Positions 26,980-36,274 of a DNA stretch of 64,000 bases are shown one piece after another. The position numbers and the translations under genes were made by a program. This DNA comes from Microvirga terrae (lineage in GTDB: Bacteria; Pseudomonadota; Alphaproteobacteria; Rhizobiales; Beijerinckiaceae), in NCBI RefSeq assembly GCF_013307435.2, contig NZ_CP102845.1, positions 1,364,001 through 1,428,000 of the forward strand. Reading direction: 5' to 3'. The notes below the pieces were generated by a model, which had not been told where the DNA came from, ran no database searches, and worked only from the letters and a program-made list of their open reading frames with translations. Every line of letters starts with the position of its first letter. The stretch's first letter is position 1.

Positions 26980-27411
26980 ATGAAGTGGCTGGCGGCTTTC
27001 ATCTCCTGCATGCTGTTGAGCGCACCTGCGCTTGCGCGCGAGATCACGCCCGCGGAGCGGCGGGAAGAGCCTTTCGACGCGATGCTGCCGGCCTGCGCCG
27101 ATCCCTCCGTGCTCCAGAGCATCAGCTCGCGGTTCGCCAAGAAGGAGGGCCGGTTCTGGAACTCCGACCTCAGGCTGGTCGGATTCGAGCGGGTGCAGGA
27201 AGTCGCATGGCGTCCCTGGGGGCTCGATTACATCCCCCGCCGCTTCTGCACCGGCACCGTGATCGTGTCCGACGGCTACAAGCGCCGGATCAACTTCTCG
27301 ATCCGCGAGGATCTCGGCTTCATCGGCATCGGCTGGAACACGGAAGCGTGCGTCGACGGGCTCGACCGCGACTATGCCTTCGCGCCCCATTGCAAGCAGG
27401 CGGCTCCTTGA
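26980..27411 (+). CDS. hypothetical secreted protein
   Basis: The 143-residue protein has a clear signal peptide (MKWLAAFISCMLLSAPALA) and a mature part with four cysteines (CADPS, RFCTG, EACVDG, PHCKQ), likely periplasmic. It ends in TTGA, overlapping the TTG start of the RNase T2 gene, so the two are translationally coupled. I do not recognise a family name. Confidence 0.7.
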   Translation: MKWLAAFISCMLLSAPALAREITPAERREEPFDAMLPACADPSVLQSISSRFAKKEGRFWNSDLRLVGFERVQEVAWRPWGLDYIPRRFCTGTVIVSDGYKRRINFSIREDLGFIGIGWNTEACVDGLDRDYAFAPHCKQAAP

Positions 27412-28070
27412 TCCTGCGCTGGTGCTTCGCCATCGCGGGCGCCTTCCTCCTCTCGATCCTTCCTGCCGCGGCCCAGAATCCCCGGGAGGCGAGGGGCGCC
27501 CCGATGGGGCAGTTCGATTTTTATGTGCTGGCCCTGTCCTGGTCGCCCGGCTTCTGCGAGAACAGCGGCAGCCGGAACCGGCAGTGCGACAGCGGCAGCG
27601 GTCTCGGCTTCGTGACCCACGGTCTCTGGCCTCAGCGGGAGCAGGGCTACCCCAGCTTCTGCGAGCCCGCCGGCCGCTTCGTGCCTCAGGCCGCCATGGC
27701 CGATGCCGCGGGTCTTTTCCCGGACGACAATCTCGCCCGCTATCAGTGGCGCAAGCACGGCACCTGTACGGGCGAGAGCCCCGGGGGGTATTTCCGCGCG
27801 GTCCGGCAGGCGCGGGACCTCGTGCGCCTGCCGGACGGTTTCAACGGCCTGAACAGCCGGTCCAAGGTGCTGCCGAGCGAGATCGAAAGCGCCTTCATGA
27901 AGGCCAATCCGGGGTTGCGTCCCGACATGATTTCGGTTTCCTGCGGACGGCGCATCTTCCAGGAGGTCCGCATCTGCCTCACCAGGGACCTGCGCGGATT
28001 CCGCCAGTGCGCCGAGGTCGATCGCGACGGCTGCCGTGCGGGCGAGATTACCGTGCCGGCGGTCAGATAG
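27408..28070 (+). CDS. ribonuclease T2 family protein
   Basis: The 220-residue secreted RNase has both active-site signatures: FVTHGLWPQ (CAS I) and QWRKHGTC (CAS II), each with its catalytic His, and several Cys for disulfides. The signal peptide starts at a TTG codon (LILRWCFAIAGAFLLSILPAAAQ); no better start exists and the TTG overlaps the preceding stop. T2 RNases cut single-stranded RNA through 2',3'-cyclic phosphates. Periplasmic RNA scavenging is likely. Confidence 0.9.
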   Translation: MILRWCFAIAGAFLLSILPAAAQNPREARGAPMGQFDFYVLALSWSPGFCENSGSRNRQCDSGSGLGFVTHGLWPQREQGYPSFCEPAGRFVPQAAMADAAGLFPDDNLARYQWRKHGTCTGESPGGYFRAVRQARDLVRLPDGFNGLNSRSKVLPSEIESAFMKANPGLRPDMISVSCGRRIFQEVRICLTRDLRGFRQCAEVDRDGCRAGEITVPAVR

Positions 28071-28157
28071 CGCATCGAACGACGTGCACGAGTCAGAGAC
28101 CATCGGGCTGATCCCAGGAACGCGATCCACCTCCGGGGCTGATGCCGTAGGACGACC

Positions 28158-29006
28158 ATGAACTATCGCCATGCCTTCCACGCCGGCAATTTCGCCGACG
28201 TCATGAAACACGCCCTCCTGGTGCGCATCCTCGCCTATCTGCAGCGCAAGGAGACGCCTGTGCGCGTCGTCGACACCCACGCGGGGATCGGGCTCTACGA
28301 CCTCGCCGGCGACGAGGCCGGCCGGACCGGGGAATGGGTCGACGGGATCGGGCGCCTCGACGAAGCCTTCGCGCCCGAGGTCGAGGAGATCCTCGCCCCC
28401 TATCGGGGGGTGGTGGCGGAGGTGCGTGCGCGCCATGGCGAGACCATCTATCCCGGCTCGCCCGGTCTCGTGCGCGAACTGTTGCGGCGGCAGGACCGGG
28501 GCGTGTTCGTGGAACTGCATCCGGCCGATTACCGGGTGCTGAGCGACGCCTTCAACGCGGTCGCGAATCTCAAGGTGATGCACCTGGATGGCTGGACGGC
28601 GCTCCATGCCCTGATCCCGCCGAAGGAGAAGCGCGGTCTCGTGCTCATCGATCCGCCGTACGAGAAGCCGAACGAACTGGACCGTCTCGGGGCGGAGCTG
28701 CTCGCTGCCCTGAAGAAGTGGCCGACAGGAGTCTATGCTGGGTGGTATCCGATCAAGGAGGTCGCCCCCGTCGACGCGGTGGCCGCGCGGCTGCATGCCG
28801 AGAGCCCGCGCCCGGGCCTGCGCCTCGAGCTCTATGTGGACGATCCGCGCGACCCGTCGCGGCTCAACGGCAGCGGTCTCTTCGTGCTCAACCCGCCCTG
28901 GTCCCTGAAGGAGGAGGCCGAGACGCTGCTGCCGGCTCTTGCCGAGCGCCTGTCCCGCGGCGGCTATGGGGCTTTCCTCTGTGAAGCCTTCGGGCCTCCT
29001 GCTTAA
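28158..29006 (+). CDS. rlmJ: 23S rRNA (adenine(2030)-N(6))-methyltransferase RlmJ
   Basis: The 282-residue enzyme begins MNYRHAFHAGNFADVMKHA, an almost invariant RlmJ N-terminus. VVDTHAGIGLYDL is the SAM-binding motif I region, and LIDPPYEKPNE is the catalytic DPPY motif of adenine N6-methyltransferases. It modifies A2030 of 23S rRNA in E. coli. Transcribed alone. Confidence 0.96.
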   Translation: MNYRHAFHAGNFADVMKHALLVRILAYLQRKETPVRVVDTHAGIGLYDLAGDEAGRTGEWVDGIGRLDEAFAPEVEEILAPYRGVVAEVRARHGETIYPGSPGLVRELLRRQDRGVFVELHPADYRVLSDAFNAVANLKVMHLDGWTALHALIPPKEKRGLVLIDPPYEKPNELDRLGAELLAALKKWPTGVYAGWYPIKEVAPVDAVAARLHAESPRPGLRLELYVDDPRDPSRLNGSGLFVLNPPWSLKEEAETLLPALAERLSRGGYGAFLCEAFGPPA

Positions 29007-29071
29007 AGCGGATTGCCGTTCGGGATGCGAGCGTTCATGACTCCTGCCGGTTTCTCCAACAGAGGTCACCC

Positions 29072-29674
29072 ATGCTCGTTCTCCGCTCCTCGCCTGCATC
29101 GCCCTTCGGCCGCAAGGTCAAACTCTCGGCCTCAATTCTCGGCCTGACCGATCGTATCCGGATCGTCGACGCGGATACCCTGAATCCCGACGATTCGATT
29201 CGGCAGCAGAACCCGCTGGGCAAGATCCCGGCGCTCATTCTGGAAAGCGGCGAGGTGCTCTACGATTCCCGCGTGATCGTGGATTATCTCGATCATCTGG
29301 CCGGCGGCGGCGTTATCCCGAACGGCCCGGAGAGGTACTCTGCCCTGCGCGATCAGGCGCTCGCCGACGGCATCATGGATGCGGCGCTGCTGCAGGTCTA
29401 CGAAGGCCGCTTCCGACCGGAAGACAGGCATGAGCCGAAATGGGTCTCCCATCAGGCCGACAAGGTGCGCCGCGGCCTCGACTATGCGGAAGCCCATCTC
29501 GCGGAGGCGGGCCAGCCTCTCCACATCGGCCAGATCGCGCTCGCCTGCGCTCTGGGCTATCTCGACCTGCGCTTCGGCGGCCGCTGGCGCGAGAGCTATC
29601 CCAGGCTTGTGGCCTGGCTGGCCGATTTCGAATCCCGCGTTCCGGCCTATGCCAAGACACGGGTGACGCCGTAA
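29072..29674 (+). CDS. glutathione S-transferase family protein
   Basis: The 200-residue protein has an N-terminal thioredoxin-like half (SSPASPFGRKVKLSA, with a Ser at the usual catalytic position, then NPLGKIPALILESGEVLYDSRVIVDYLD) and an all-helical C-terminal half. GKIPAL with the cis-Pro and the glutathione-binding E/DSR pattern are present. Substrate unknown. A hairpin terminator follows. Confidence 0.9.
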   Translation: MLVLRSSPASPFGRKVKLSASILGLTDRIRIVDADTLNPDDSIRQQNPLGKIPALILESGEVLYDSRVIVDYLDHLAGGGVIPNGPERYSALRDQALADGIMDAALLQVYEGRFRPEDRHEPKWVSHQADKVRRGLDYAEAHLAEAGQPLHIGQIALACALGYLDLRFGGRWRESYPRLVAWLADFESRVPAYAKTRVTP

Positions 29675-29679
29675 CGCAA

Positions 29680-29706
29680 CAAGGCCCGGGGAGACCCGGG
29701 CCTTGT
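29680..29706. terminator. bidirectional terminator between gst and the Omp gene
   Basis: CAAGGCCCGG and CCGGGCCTTG are perfect arms around a short GGAGAC-containing loop, lying between two convergent genes. T runs are short on both sides, so strength is uncertain. Confidence 0.65.
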
Positions 29707-29727
29707 GTGTCTCCGGGGAGACGGTTC

Positions 29728-30372
29728 TTAGTAGGTGCCGAAGCGGAAGTTCAGGCCGGCGCGGACCACACCGAACTCAGCATCGTTGTCGATGTTGAAG
29801 ATGCTGTTGTTGTCCTGGTCGAGGTTGACGTACAGGCCTTCGATCTTGGCCGACAGGTTGTTGGTGAAGGCGTACTCGAGACCACCACCGACGGTCCAGC
29901 CCGTGGCGTCGTCCGCGAAGGCGAAACCACCGGTGGCGTAGATCAGGGCGCGGTCGAAGGCCACACCGGCGCGGGCGCGCACGGTGCCGAACCAGTCGCT
30001 GTTGTTGAAGTCGCCGTCGAGGATGCCGTCGTTGTTGAAGTCGAAGCGGTCGTCACCACCGAAGTCGGCGTACTGGATGTCGCCTTCGAGACCGACCACG
30101 AACGAGCCGATCTGGTAGTTGTAGCCCGCCTGAGCGCCGCCGACGAAGCCGCCGTCGTCGTCCAGGTCGAAGCGCACGCCGCCGACCGTGATCGAGTCGT
30201 TCGTGTTCCAGCCGTAGCCGGCGTTCACACCCACGTAGAAGCCCGTCCAGGTGAACACCGGAACAGCGGCAACAATCGGAGCCGGGGGAGCGGAGCGAAC
30301 CGGCAGGTCCGCAGCGGAAGCGGCTCCGGCAAAGCCGAAGAGAGCGACGCTGGCGAGAAGAATCTTCTTCAT
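29728..30372 (-). CDS. outer membrane beta-barrel protein, Omp25/31-type
   Basis: The 214-residue porin-like protein has a signal peptide (to about AASA-ADLP), the sequence VFTWTGFYVGVNAGYGW common to rhizobial and Brucella Omp25/Omp31 proteins, alternating beta-strand patterns and a C-terminal aromatic end (LNFRFGTY), the recognition signal for barrel insertion. An unusual Asp/Asn-rich loop lies at residues 106-126 with DFNNDGILD (111-119), resembling a calcium loop. The promoter region upstream is long (about 260 bp), consistent with a highly expressed gene. Confidence 0.9.
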   Translation of the reverse strand: MKKILLASVALFGFAGAASAADLPVRSAPPAPIVAAVPVFTWTGFYVGVNAGYGWNTNDSITVGGVRFDLDDDGGFVGGAQAGYNYQIGSFVVGLEGDIQYADFGGDDRFDFNNDGILDGDFNNSDWFGTVRARAGVAFDRALIYATGGFAFADDATGWTVGGGLEYAFTNNLSAKIEGLYVNLDQDNNSIFNIDNDAEFGVVRAGLNFRFGTY

Positions 30373-30666
30373 GGTTTCTCTTTCCTAATCGATGTCATGC
30401 GGGCTCGACCCAATTTTCGTTGGGTCACGCCAAGCACTGTCCGTTTATAGAGCGACAACCGGTCGAGGGCTGTGACCTCGCAACCACAGCGGCCGAGAAC
30501 CACCGTGGCAGGATTGTGGCGGCAATGTGCGAGTTTCCCCTTGCGCTATCGCCGGAGTCCATAACGCGCAGCTTGGCCGTTGGTTCGACCGCGAAGCGAA
30601 AAAATGGCATTTTCTTGGCCACTGCTCTGATTTGTCGTGATGTCGTTACATTTCAAGGGATCAATC

Positions 30667-31422
30667 ATGAATAAAGCCGCTCTCGTGACCGGCGGTGCGC
30701 AACGCATCGGTCGGCGAATCGTCGAACGCCTCGCCGGGGAGGGATACGCGGTCGCCATCCATTGCCGGCGCTCGACCGACGAAGCGGACGCAATGGCAGC
30801 CCGCATTCGGGAGCAGGGGGGACAGGCCGCAGTCGTTCAGGCGGACCTCGCGGACGGCGCCGCCGTCGAGCGTCTGGTTCCGGAGGCGGCTCGGGCCCTG
30901 GGAGCCCTGACGCTCCTCGTCAACAATGCGTCCGAGTTCGAGCCGGACGAGGTCGAGACGCTCTCGCAGGAACGCTGGGATCGGCACTTCGCCGTCAACC
31001 TGCGGGCGCCGGCCTTCCTGGCCCGCGACTTCGCCCATCAGCTTCCTGCTCATGAGCACGGGTGTATCGTCAACATCGTCGACCAGCGGGTCTGGAAGCT
31101 TACGCCGCAGTTCTTTTCCTACACGCTGACGAAGGTCGCGCTGTTCACCGCTACCCGGACCATGGCACAGGCGCTGGCGCCGCGCATCCGCGTCAATGCC
31201 ATCGGGCCAGGGCCGACGCTGTCGAACGTCCGGCAGGGCGACGATGACTTCGCCAAGCAGAGCGAGGCGATCCTGCTCGGGCATGGCGGCACCCCGGATG
31301 AGATCGCCGACGCGGTTCTCTACCTCGCCGGGGCCCGCAGCGTGACCGGCCAGATGATCGCCGTCGACGGCGGTCAGCATCTGGCCTGGGAGACGCCAGA
31401 CGTCGTCGGCATCAGGGAGTGA
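30667..31422 (+). CDS. short-chain dehydrogenase, pteridine-reductase/FolM-like
   Basis: The 251-residue SDR has the nucleotide motif TGGAQRIGR (residues 8-16), where Arg after TGxxx is typical of pteridine reductases, NNAS (86-89), and the active residues D139, Y152 and K156; Asp replaces the usual catalytic Ser, as in PTR1/FolM. It likely reduces dihydromonapterin or dihydrofolate with NADPH. The ATG at 30667 gives the standard N-terminus; an upstream M at 30637 is less likely. Its 3' end overlaps convergent pgeF by 11 bases. Confidence 0.82.
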   Translation: MNKAALVTGGAQRIGRRIVERLAGEGYAVAIHCRRSTDEADAMAARIREQGGQAAVVQADLADGAAVERLVPEAARALGALTLLVNNASEFEPDEVETLSQERWDRHFAVNLRAPAFLARDFAHQLPAHEHGCIVNIVDQRVWKLTPQFFSYTLTKVALFTATRTMAQALAPRIRVNAIGPGPTLSNVRQGDDDFAKQSEAILLGHGGTPDEIADAVLYLAGARSVTGQMIAVDGGQHLAWETPDVVGIRE

Positions 31423-32179
31423 GCGCGATCGCCGAGATCAGGCGGCCGTAATCCGGCTCTTGACGGTGGGTGGTGCGGCGGTAGCTGAAGAACCGTTCCT
31501 CGTCGGAATAGGTGCACAGGCCGAGATCGGTAAAGGCCGCAATGCCGGCGGCGTCCAGTCGGGCACCGATAAAGCCCGGAAGGTCGAACATGGCGTGATC
31601 GAGCCTTTCTGCCTTGCCGAGGAAGCGCTCATGGCCGGGTGCTTCCTCGCCGAAGCGTTTGATGAAGTCCGGACCGACCTCATAGGCTTTCTGGCTGATC
31701 GTCGGGCCGAGAACGGCCACGATCCTTTCGCGCCTTGCCCCGAGCTTTTCCATGGCGGCGATCGTGGATTCCAGCACCCCGGTCACGGCGCCGCGCCAGC
31801 CCGCATGGGCGGCCGCGATGACCCGCGCCTCCGCGTCCGAGAACAGCACCGGCCCGCAATCCGCCGTAGTGATGGCGAGGGCGAGGCCAGGCGTCGCCGT
31901 CACCATGGCGTCCGCCCTGGGCCGCTCGCCCCGCCAGGGCCCTTCCACGATCACCGCATCCGGCGAATGGACCTGATAGACGCTGATCAGGGCATCCGGC
32001 GCGATCCCGACAGCCTCCGCCATGCGGCGACGGTTCTCCTGAACCCTGGCGGGTTCGTCCGAAGACCCGATGCCGCCGTTGAGGGACGCGTAGATCCCCT
32101 CCGAGACGCCGCCCTGGCGGGTGAAGAAGGCATGGCTGACGTTCGGCTGTGACACGAGGGCGGGCGCTTGAATGAACAT
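31412..32179 (-). CDS. pgeF: peptidoglycan editing factor PgeF (YfiH, laccase-like)
   Basis: The 255-residue protein has the DUF152 metal site: H in QVHSPDA, C in TTADCGPVLF and H in AAHAGWRG. Members were called polyphenol oxidases or adenosine phosphorylases; the E. coli protein removes wrongly built muropeptide precursors (L-Ser in place of L-Ala). Which activity applies here cannot be read from sequence. It follows midA by 9 bases in the order lgt-midA-pgeF. Confidence 0.92.
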   Translation of the reverse strand: MFIQAPALVSQPNVSHAFFTRQGGVSEGIYASLNGGIGSSDEPARVQENRRRMAEAVGIAPDALISVYQVHSPDAVIVEGPWRGERPRADAMVTATPGLALAITTADCGPVLFSDAEARVIAAAHAGWRGAVTGVLESTIAAMEKLGARRERIVAVLGPTISQKAYEVGPDFIKRFGEEAPGHERFLGKAERLDHAMFDLPGFIGARLDAAGIAAFTDLGLCTYSDEERFFSYRRTTHRQEPDYGRLISAIALTP

Positions 32180-32188
32180 GGCTCGATC

Positions 32189-33265
32189 TCAGGAGGAGGG
32201 GGAGAGGGCGGGCAATCCGGGGACGGCCTCGATCCCCTCATGTGTAACGGCCAAAACCTTAAACAGATCACCCATGCCCGTCGGCCCCTGCTCCGTCAGG
32301 CGCGCCAGAGCCCGGTCGATGTCGGCCGCCTGGGCGGGGGTTGCACGCGCTTTCAGGGCGGATGCGCGCGCCTCGATCCCGAGGCTCCGGAGGAAGTCGC
32401 CCTGCGCGACGAGGCCATGGGCACGGGTCCTGCCGGCCACGGCCGCCTGGGCGAGACGGTGGAAATCCACATGGGTCGTGAGATCCGCTTCTCCGGGCTC
32501 CTCCAGAGGATCCACGGGCTTGTGTCCCTTGAGAGCCTGCAGGGTGTCGCCGAAGGCCGGACCCCAATAGCCGTAATCGACGATCAGGGCGGCGCCCGAA
32601 TCCCGCTCGAGCCGCCGGGCGAGTTCACCGATGACGTCGATGGAGACGCCCGGCCATTCAAGAATGTCGCCGGGCTTCAGGGGCCTGCCGAGGGCAGGTT
32701 CCGGCTCCGGGCGCAGGCCAAAGATCAGACGTCCGCCGTCGAGGCCCACGAGCCGCTCGCACCAGCCACGCTCGGTGCCCACGAACTGGCGTACCGGCAG
32801 GGCGTCGAAGAACTCGTTGGCGACGAGCAGGGTGGGACCCGGGGGGACGTCCTCGACCCGGTCGTGCCACGCGACGGAGAAGCCCGACGAGGCCAGGGTC
32901 GCCTGCTGCTTGCCTCGCAAGGAAGGACTCGTCTCGACGAGATGCACGGTGGAGGCCGCCTTGAAGTCGGGCAGGAGCCTCGTCGCCCGCAGCAGGTCCG
33001 CCATCAGCGTGCCGCGGCCTGGCCCCAACTCGACGAGCCGGCACGACGCGGGACGCCCCATGCCGTTCCAGGCCTCCAGCATCCACAGGCCGATCAGTTC
33101 GCCGAACATCTGGCTGATCTCGGGAGCCGTGGTGAAGTCGCCGGCGGCGCCGAGCGGGTCGCGGGTGGCGTAGTAGTGCGTCAGGCACAGGCCCATGTAG
33201 CGCTCGACCGTGATCGGTCCCTCGAGGGCGATCGTCTCGCGTAGTCTGTCCCGCAGCGGGCTCAC
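32189..33265 (-). CDS. midA: class I SAM-dependent methyltransferase, MidA/NDUFAF7 family
   Basis: The 358-residue protein shows [29 protein letters not shown] near its N-terminus and [17 protein letters not shown] (SAM motif I), then [13 protein letters not shown], the pattern of the NDUFAF7 family, which dimethylates an arginine of complex I subunit NDUFS2 in mitochondria. The GTG start overlaps the lgt stop by four bases (GTGA), indicating coupling. A bacterial role with complex I is inferred from the mitochondrial homologue. Confidence 0.88.
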   Translation of the reverse strand: MSPLRDRLRETIALEGPITVERYMGLCLTHYYATRDPLGAAGDFTTAPEISQMFGELIGLWMLEAWNGMGRPASCRLVELGPGRGTLMADLLRATRLLPDFKAASTVHLVETSPSLRGKQQATLASSGFSVAWHDRVEDVPPGPTLLVANEFFDALPVRQFVGTERGWCERLVGLDGGRLIFGLRPEPEPALGRPLKPGDILEWPGVSIDVIGELARRLERDSGAALIVDYGYWGPAFGDTLQALKGHKPVDPLEEPGEADLTTHVDFHRLAQAAVAGRTRAHGLVAQGDFLRSLGIEARASALKARATPAQAADIDRALARLTEQGPTGMGDLFKVLAVTHEGIEAVPGLPALSPSS

Positions 33266-34119
33266 GCGGCCTCGACCGCTTTGCCCGGGCGGGTCAAGCC
33301 GCGCACCGCCATGACGATGAAGCCCGCGCCCACGAGCGCCATGGGAATCGACAGGAGCATGCCCATGGTGATGCCGCCGCTCAGCCCCTGCACCGAGGAC
33401 CCGAACAGGAAGCCGAGCTGTGCGTCCGGCTCGCGGAAGAACTCGCAGACAATGCGGGCGACCGCATAGCCCAGCACGAAGATGCCGCCGAGAAGCCCCG
33501 GCCGGCGGAAGCCGAAGGCGCGGGCCGCGACCGCCATGACGATGAAGAGGACAAGGCCCTCGCCGAACGCCTCGTAGAGCTGGCTCGGATGCCGGGGCAC
33601 CGGTCCGGCATGGGGGAAGACCACCGCATAGGGGAATTCGGGGGCGGGGCGGCCCCAGAGCTCGCCATTGATGAAGTTGGCGATGCGCCCGAAGAACAGC
33701 CCAATGGGCGTGACCACCGCGGCCATGTCGAGCAGGGCGAGCGGGTTGAGACCCCGGGAGCGGGCAAAGAGCACGATGGCGAGCACCGCCCCGAGGAAAC
33801 CGCCATGGAACGACATGCCGCCGCGCCAGATGGCGAAGATCTCCAGCGGATGGGACAGATAGGAGGCGAGATTGTAGAACAGCACGTAGCCGACGCGTCC
33901 GCCCAGCACGACGCCGAGCGCCACCCAGACGATGAGGTCGTCCACGTCCATCGGCTTGGGCTGCTTGAGACCGTCCCAGAGGTCGGCCTTGGCTGCAAGA
34001 CGCTTGGCATAGAACCAGCCGCCCAGGAGGCCGGCCACATAGGCCAGCGCATACCAGCGGATCGCGAAGGGGCCGATGGAGATCGCCACGGGATCGATGA
34101 TGGGAAAGGAGAGAGGCAT
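33262..34119 (-). CDS. lgt: prolipoprotein diacylglyceryl transferase
   Basis: The 285-residue integral membrane enzyme transfers diacylglycerol from phosphatidylglycerol to the lipobox Cys of prolipoproteins. It has about seven hydrophobic helices; the signature [14 protein letters not shown] and [10 protein letters not shown] (with the essential His) are intact. First gene of lgt-midA-pgeF. At least two lipoproteins in this window (19698 and 25851) would be its substrates. Confidence 0.96.
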   Translation of the reverse strand: MPLSFPIIDPVAISIGPFAIRWYALAYVAGLLGGWFYAKRLAAKADLWDGLKQPKPMDVDDLIVWVALGVVLGGRVGYVLFYNLASYLSHPLEIFAIWRGGMSFHGGFLGAVLAIVLFARSRGLNPLALLDMAAVVTPIGLFFGRIANFINGELWGRPAPEFPYAVVFPHAGPVPRHPSQLYEAFGEGLVLFIVMAVAARAFGFRRPGLLGGIFVLGYAVARIVCEFFREPDAQLGFLFGSSVQGLSGGITMGMLLSIPMALVGAGFIVMAVRGLTRPGKAVEAA

Positions 34120-34256
34120 GGTCGGCCCTTGATCGAACGGGTTGCCATTGGACCCGCAGGGCCCGCATCGTCAACCCTGTTGCAGTTTGTGGCGAATGCG
34201 CCCATGTGTGACGGACCAGCCCCTGACGGCTCCCCGAACGCTGCGGATTTGAACCC

Positions 34257-34535
34257 ATGACCCAATCGTCCAACCGGATCTTCGATGAACTCGCCCGCTT
34301 CGCCACCGATGCCGCGGGCGCGGCCCAGGGCGTCCGGCGGGAGGTCGAGAGCGTGGTCCGCAGCCAGTTCGAGCGCCTGATCAAGGATATGGACGTCGCC
34401 ACCCGCGAGGAGTTCGAGGTTCTGCGCGAGATGGTGGTGGCGGCCCGCGAGGAGAACGAGCGGCTGGAAGCCCGGGTGAAGGACCTCGAGGCGAAGCTGG
34501 CCTCCACGGCCGGCGTCAATCCTGCGACCCCTTGA
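34257..34535 (+). CDS. ubiK: UbiK-type accessory factor (BMFP domain)
   Basis: The 92-residue protein has an N-terminal amphipathic region (RIFDELARFATDAAGAAQG) and a C-terminal coiled coil rich in Glu/Arg (EEFEVLREMVVAAREENERLEARVKDLEAKL), the BMFP layout. In E. coli UbiK assists ubiquinone synthesis with UbiJ. It is divergent from lgt with 137 bases between. Confidence 0.85.
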   Translation: MTQSSNRIFDELARFATDAAGAAQGVRREVESVVRSQFERLIKDMDVATREEFEVLREMVVAAREENERLEARVKDLEAKLASTAGVNPATP

Positions 34536-34778
34536 TCGAAGCGGGAATCCGATCTGCGCCTGACGCGGACCTCCTGTTGTGGACAGGTGAATCCGGCGCA
34601 TTGTGACGAGGGCGGAAATCTAAGACTGTCGATTCATAAGCTGATTCGAGGCGATCACGGCGGAAGCTCGGAATATCGAAGGTATTTCGAGTACTTCTTT
34701 CGAGTAGTATTCGGATCAACGCAATGGTGTTGCCCGATGTGTTTACCATAATCGGACAATCAAGCGTCCAGGATCGAC

Positions 34779-35279
34779 ATGTCGCAGATTCATCTTGAAA
34801 TCGATCGTTCGGAACATCCTCTCGATGTGGTCGAGCGTCTCGCTTCCCTGCGGCACTGGATCTTCGACCGGGCCGAAGCCGACGAGATGTCCATCTCGGT
34901 GGCAGGCCGCTGGGCGGATTACGACGTCGCCTTCACGTGGATCGAGGACGTGGAGGCGATGCACATGGCCTGCGCGTTCGATCTCAAGGTTCCCGAGCGG
35001 CGCCGCCAGGAGGTGCTTCAGCTCATCGCCTCGGTCAACGAACAGCTCTGGGTCGGGCATTTCGACCTGTGGAGCACGGAGAACGTGGTGATGTTCCGGC
35101 ATGCGCTTCTGCTGGCGGGCGGGGCCGATCCCACCGACGGCCAATGCGAGACCATGCTGCGGGTCGCAGTGGAGGCCTGCGAGCGGTATTTCCAGGCCTT
35201 CCAGTTCGTCATCTGGGCCGGCAAATCGGCCCGCGAAGCTCTCGATTCCGTCCTGTTCGAAACCGAGGGCGAGGCTTAA
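34779..35279 (+). CDS. YbjN domain-containing protein
   Basis: The 166-residue protein matches the alphaproteobacterial YbjN family: acidic, with VAGRWADYDVAFTWIEDVEAMHMACAFDLKVPERRRQEV and a Trp-rich middle (LWVGHFDLWSTENVVMFRHALLL). YbjN proteins affect motility and stress in enterobacteria but have no known biochemical role. The 243 bp upstream (34536-34778) are AT-richer and contain TTTCGAGTA twice with a 13-bp period (34685, 34698), a possible regulatory site. Confidence 0.85.
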   Translation: MSQIHLEIDRSEHPLDVVERLASLRHWIFDRAEADEMSISVAGRWADYDVAFTWIEDVEAMHMACAFDLKVPERRRQEVLQLIASVNEQLWVGHFDLWSTENVVMFRHALLLAGGADPTDGQCETMLRVAVEACERYFQAFQFVIWAGKSAREALDSVLFETEGEA

Positions 35280-35351
35280 ACCTGCCTCGACAGGGCAGGG
35301 CGCGCGTGAATAGAGTGCGGCCTCCCGCATTCATTCCGTCAGGTTAAGCTC

Positions 35352-36179
35352 ATGTCGCCGAACCCCTCGCATCTGCCGTCGTCCCTCATCCTCGTCGGTG
35401 CCGGCAAAATGGGCGGCTCCATGCTGGAGGGCTGGCTCAAGGTCGGCATGAAGCCCGACGGGGTTTCCGTTCTCGATCCGCGCCCGTCCGACGAGATGAC
35501 GCGGTTCTGCCAAGCGAACGGCATCGCGCTCAATCCGGCCAGTCCCGCTCCCGCGGATGTGCTGGTCCTGGCGATCAAGCCGCAGATGCTCGACGCCGCC
35601 GCTCCGAGCCTGAACGGATACCTCGGGCCTCAGACCCTCATCGTGTCCATTCTCGCCGGCAAGACCATCGGTGATCTGCGCTCCAGGCTTCCGGCCGCCG
35701 GTGCGATCGTGCGCGCCATGCCGAACCTTCCCGCCAGCATCGGGCGCGGCGCCACCGGGGCCGCCGCGAACGACGCGGTGAGCGAGGCGCAGCGTCTGAT
35801 GGCCGATGCGCTGCTGAGCAGCAACGGCATCGTCGAATGGCTGCCCTCCGAAGACCTGATCGATGCGGTCACGGCGGTGTCGGGTTCGGGCCCGGCCTAT
35901 GTGTTCCATCTGGTCGAATGCCTGGCCGAGGCCGGAACGGCCGCCGGACTTCCGCCTGACCTGGCGCAGCGTCTTGCGCGGGCCACGGTCACGGGCGCGG
36001 GAGAACTCCTGTTCCAGAGCGAGTCGAGCCCCGCGACGCTCCGGCAGAACGTCACCTCGCCGGGCGGCACCACGGCGGCGGCGCTGGAGGTGCTCATGCG
36101 CGACCCAGACGGCCTGAAGGCGCTCATGCGCGAGGCGGTAGCGGCCGCCAAGCGGCGGGCGGAGGAACTCGCCGGCTAG
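35352..36179 (+). CDS. proC: pyrroline-5-carboxylate reductase
   Basis: The 275-residue enzyme makes proline from pyrroline-5-carboxylate with NAD(P)H. It opens with the dinucleotide fold LVGAGKMGGSMLEGWL and has the family signature in VSGSGPAYVFHLVECLAEAG, ending with TSPGGTTAAALEVL. YbjN precedes it by 72 bases, a recurrent order in Hyphomicrobiales. Confidence 0.96.
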   Translation: MSPNPSHLPSSLILVGAGKMGGSMLEGWLKVGMKPDGVSVLDPRPSDEMTRFCQANGIALNPASPAPADVLVLAIKPQMLDAAAPSLNGYLGPQTLIVSILAGKTIGDLRSRLPAAGAIVRAMPNLPASIGRGATGAAANDAVSEAQRLMADALLSSNGIVEWLPSEDLIDAVTAVSGSGPAYVFHLVECLAEAGTAAGLPPDLAQRLARATVTGAGELLFQSESSPATLRQNVTSPGGTTAAALEVLMRDPDGLKALMREAVAAAKRRAEELAG

Positions 36180-36274
36180 CCTTGGTCCAGGTGAGTCTTG
36201 AGCGAGGTCAGTCTTGGGCTTCAACCGATCCGTCCCTAGATAAGCGTCAACGGCATATTTTCAGGAGATCGATC

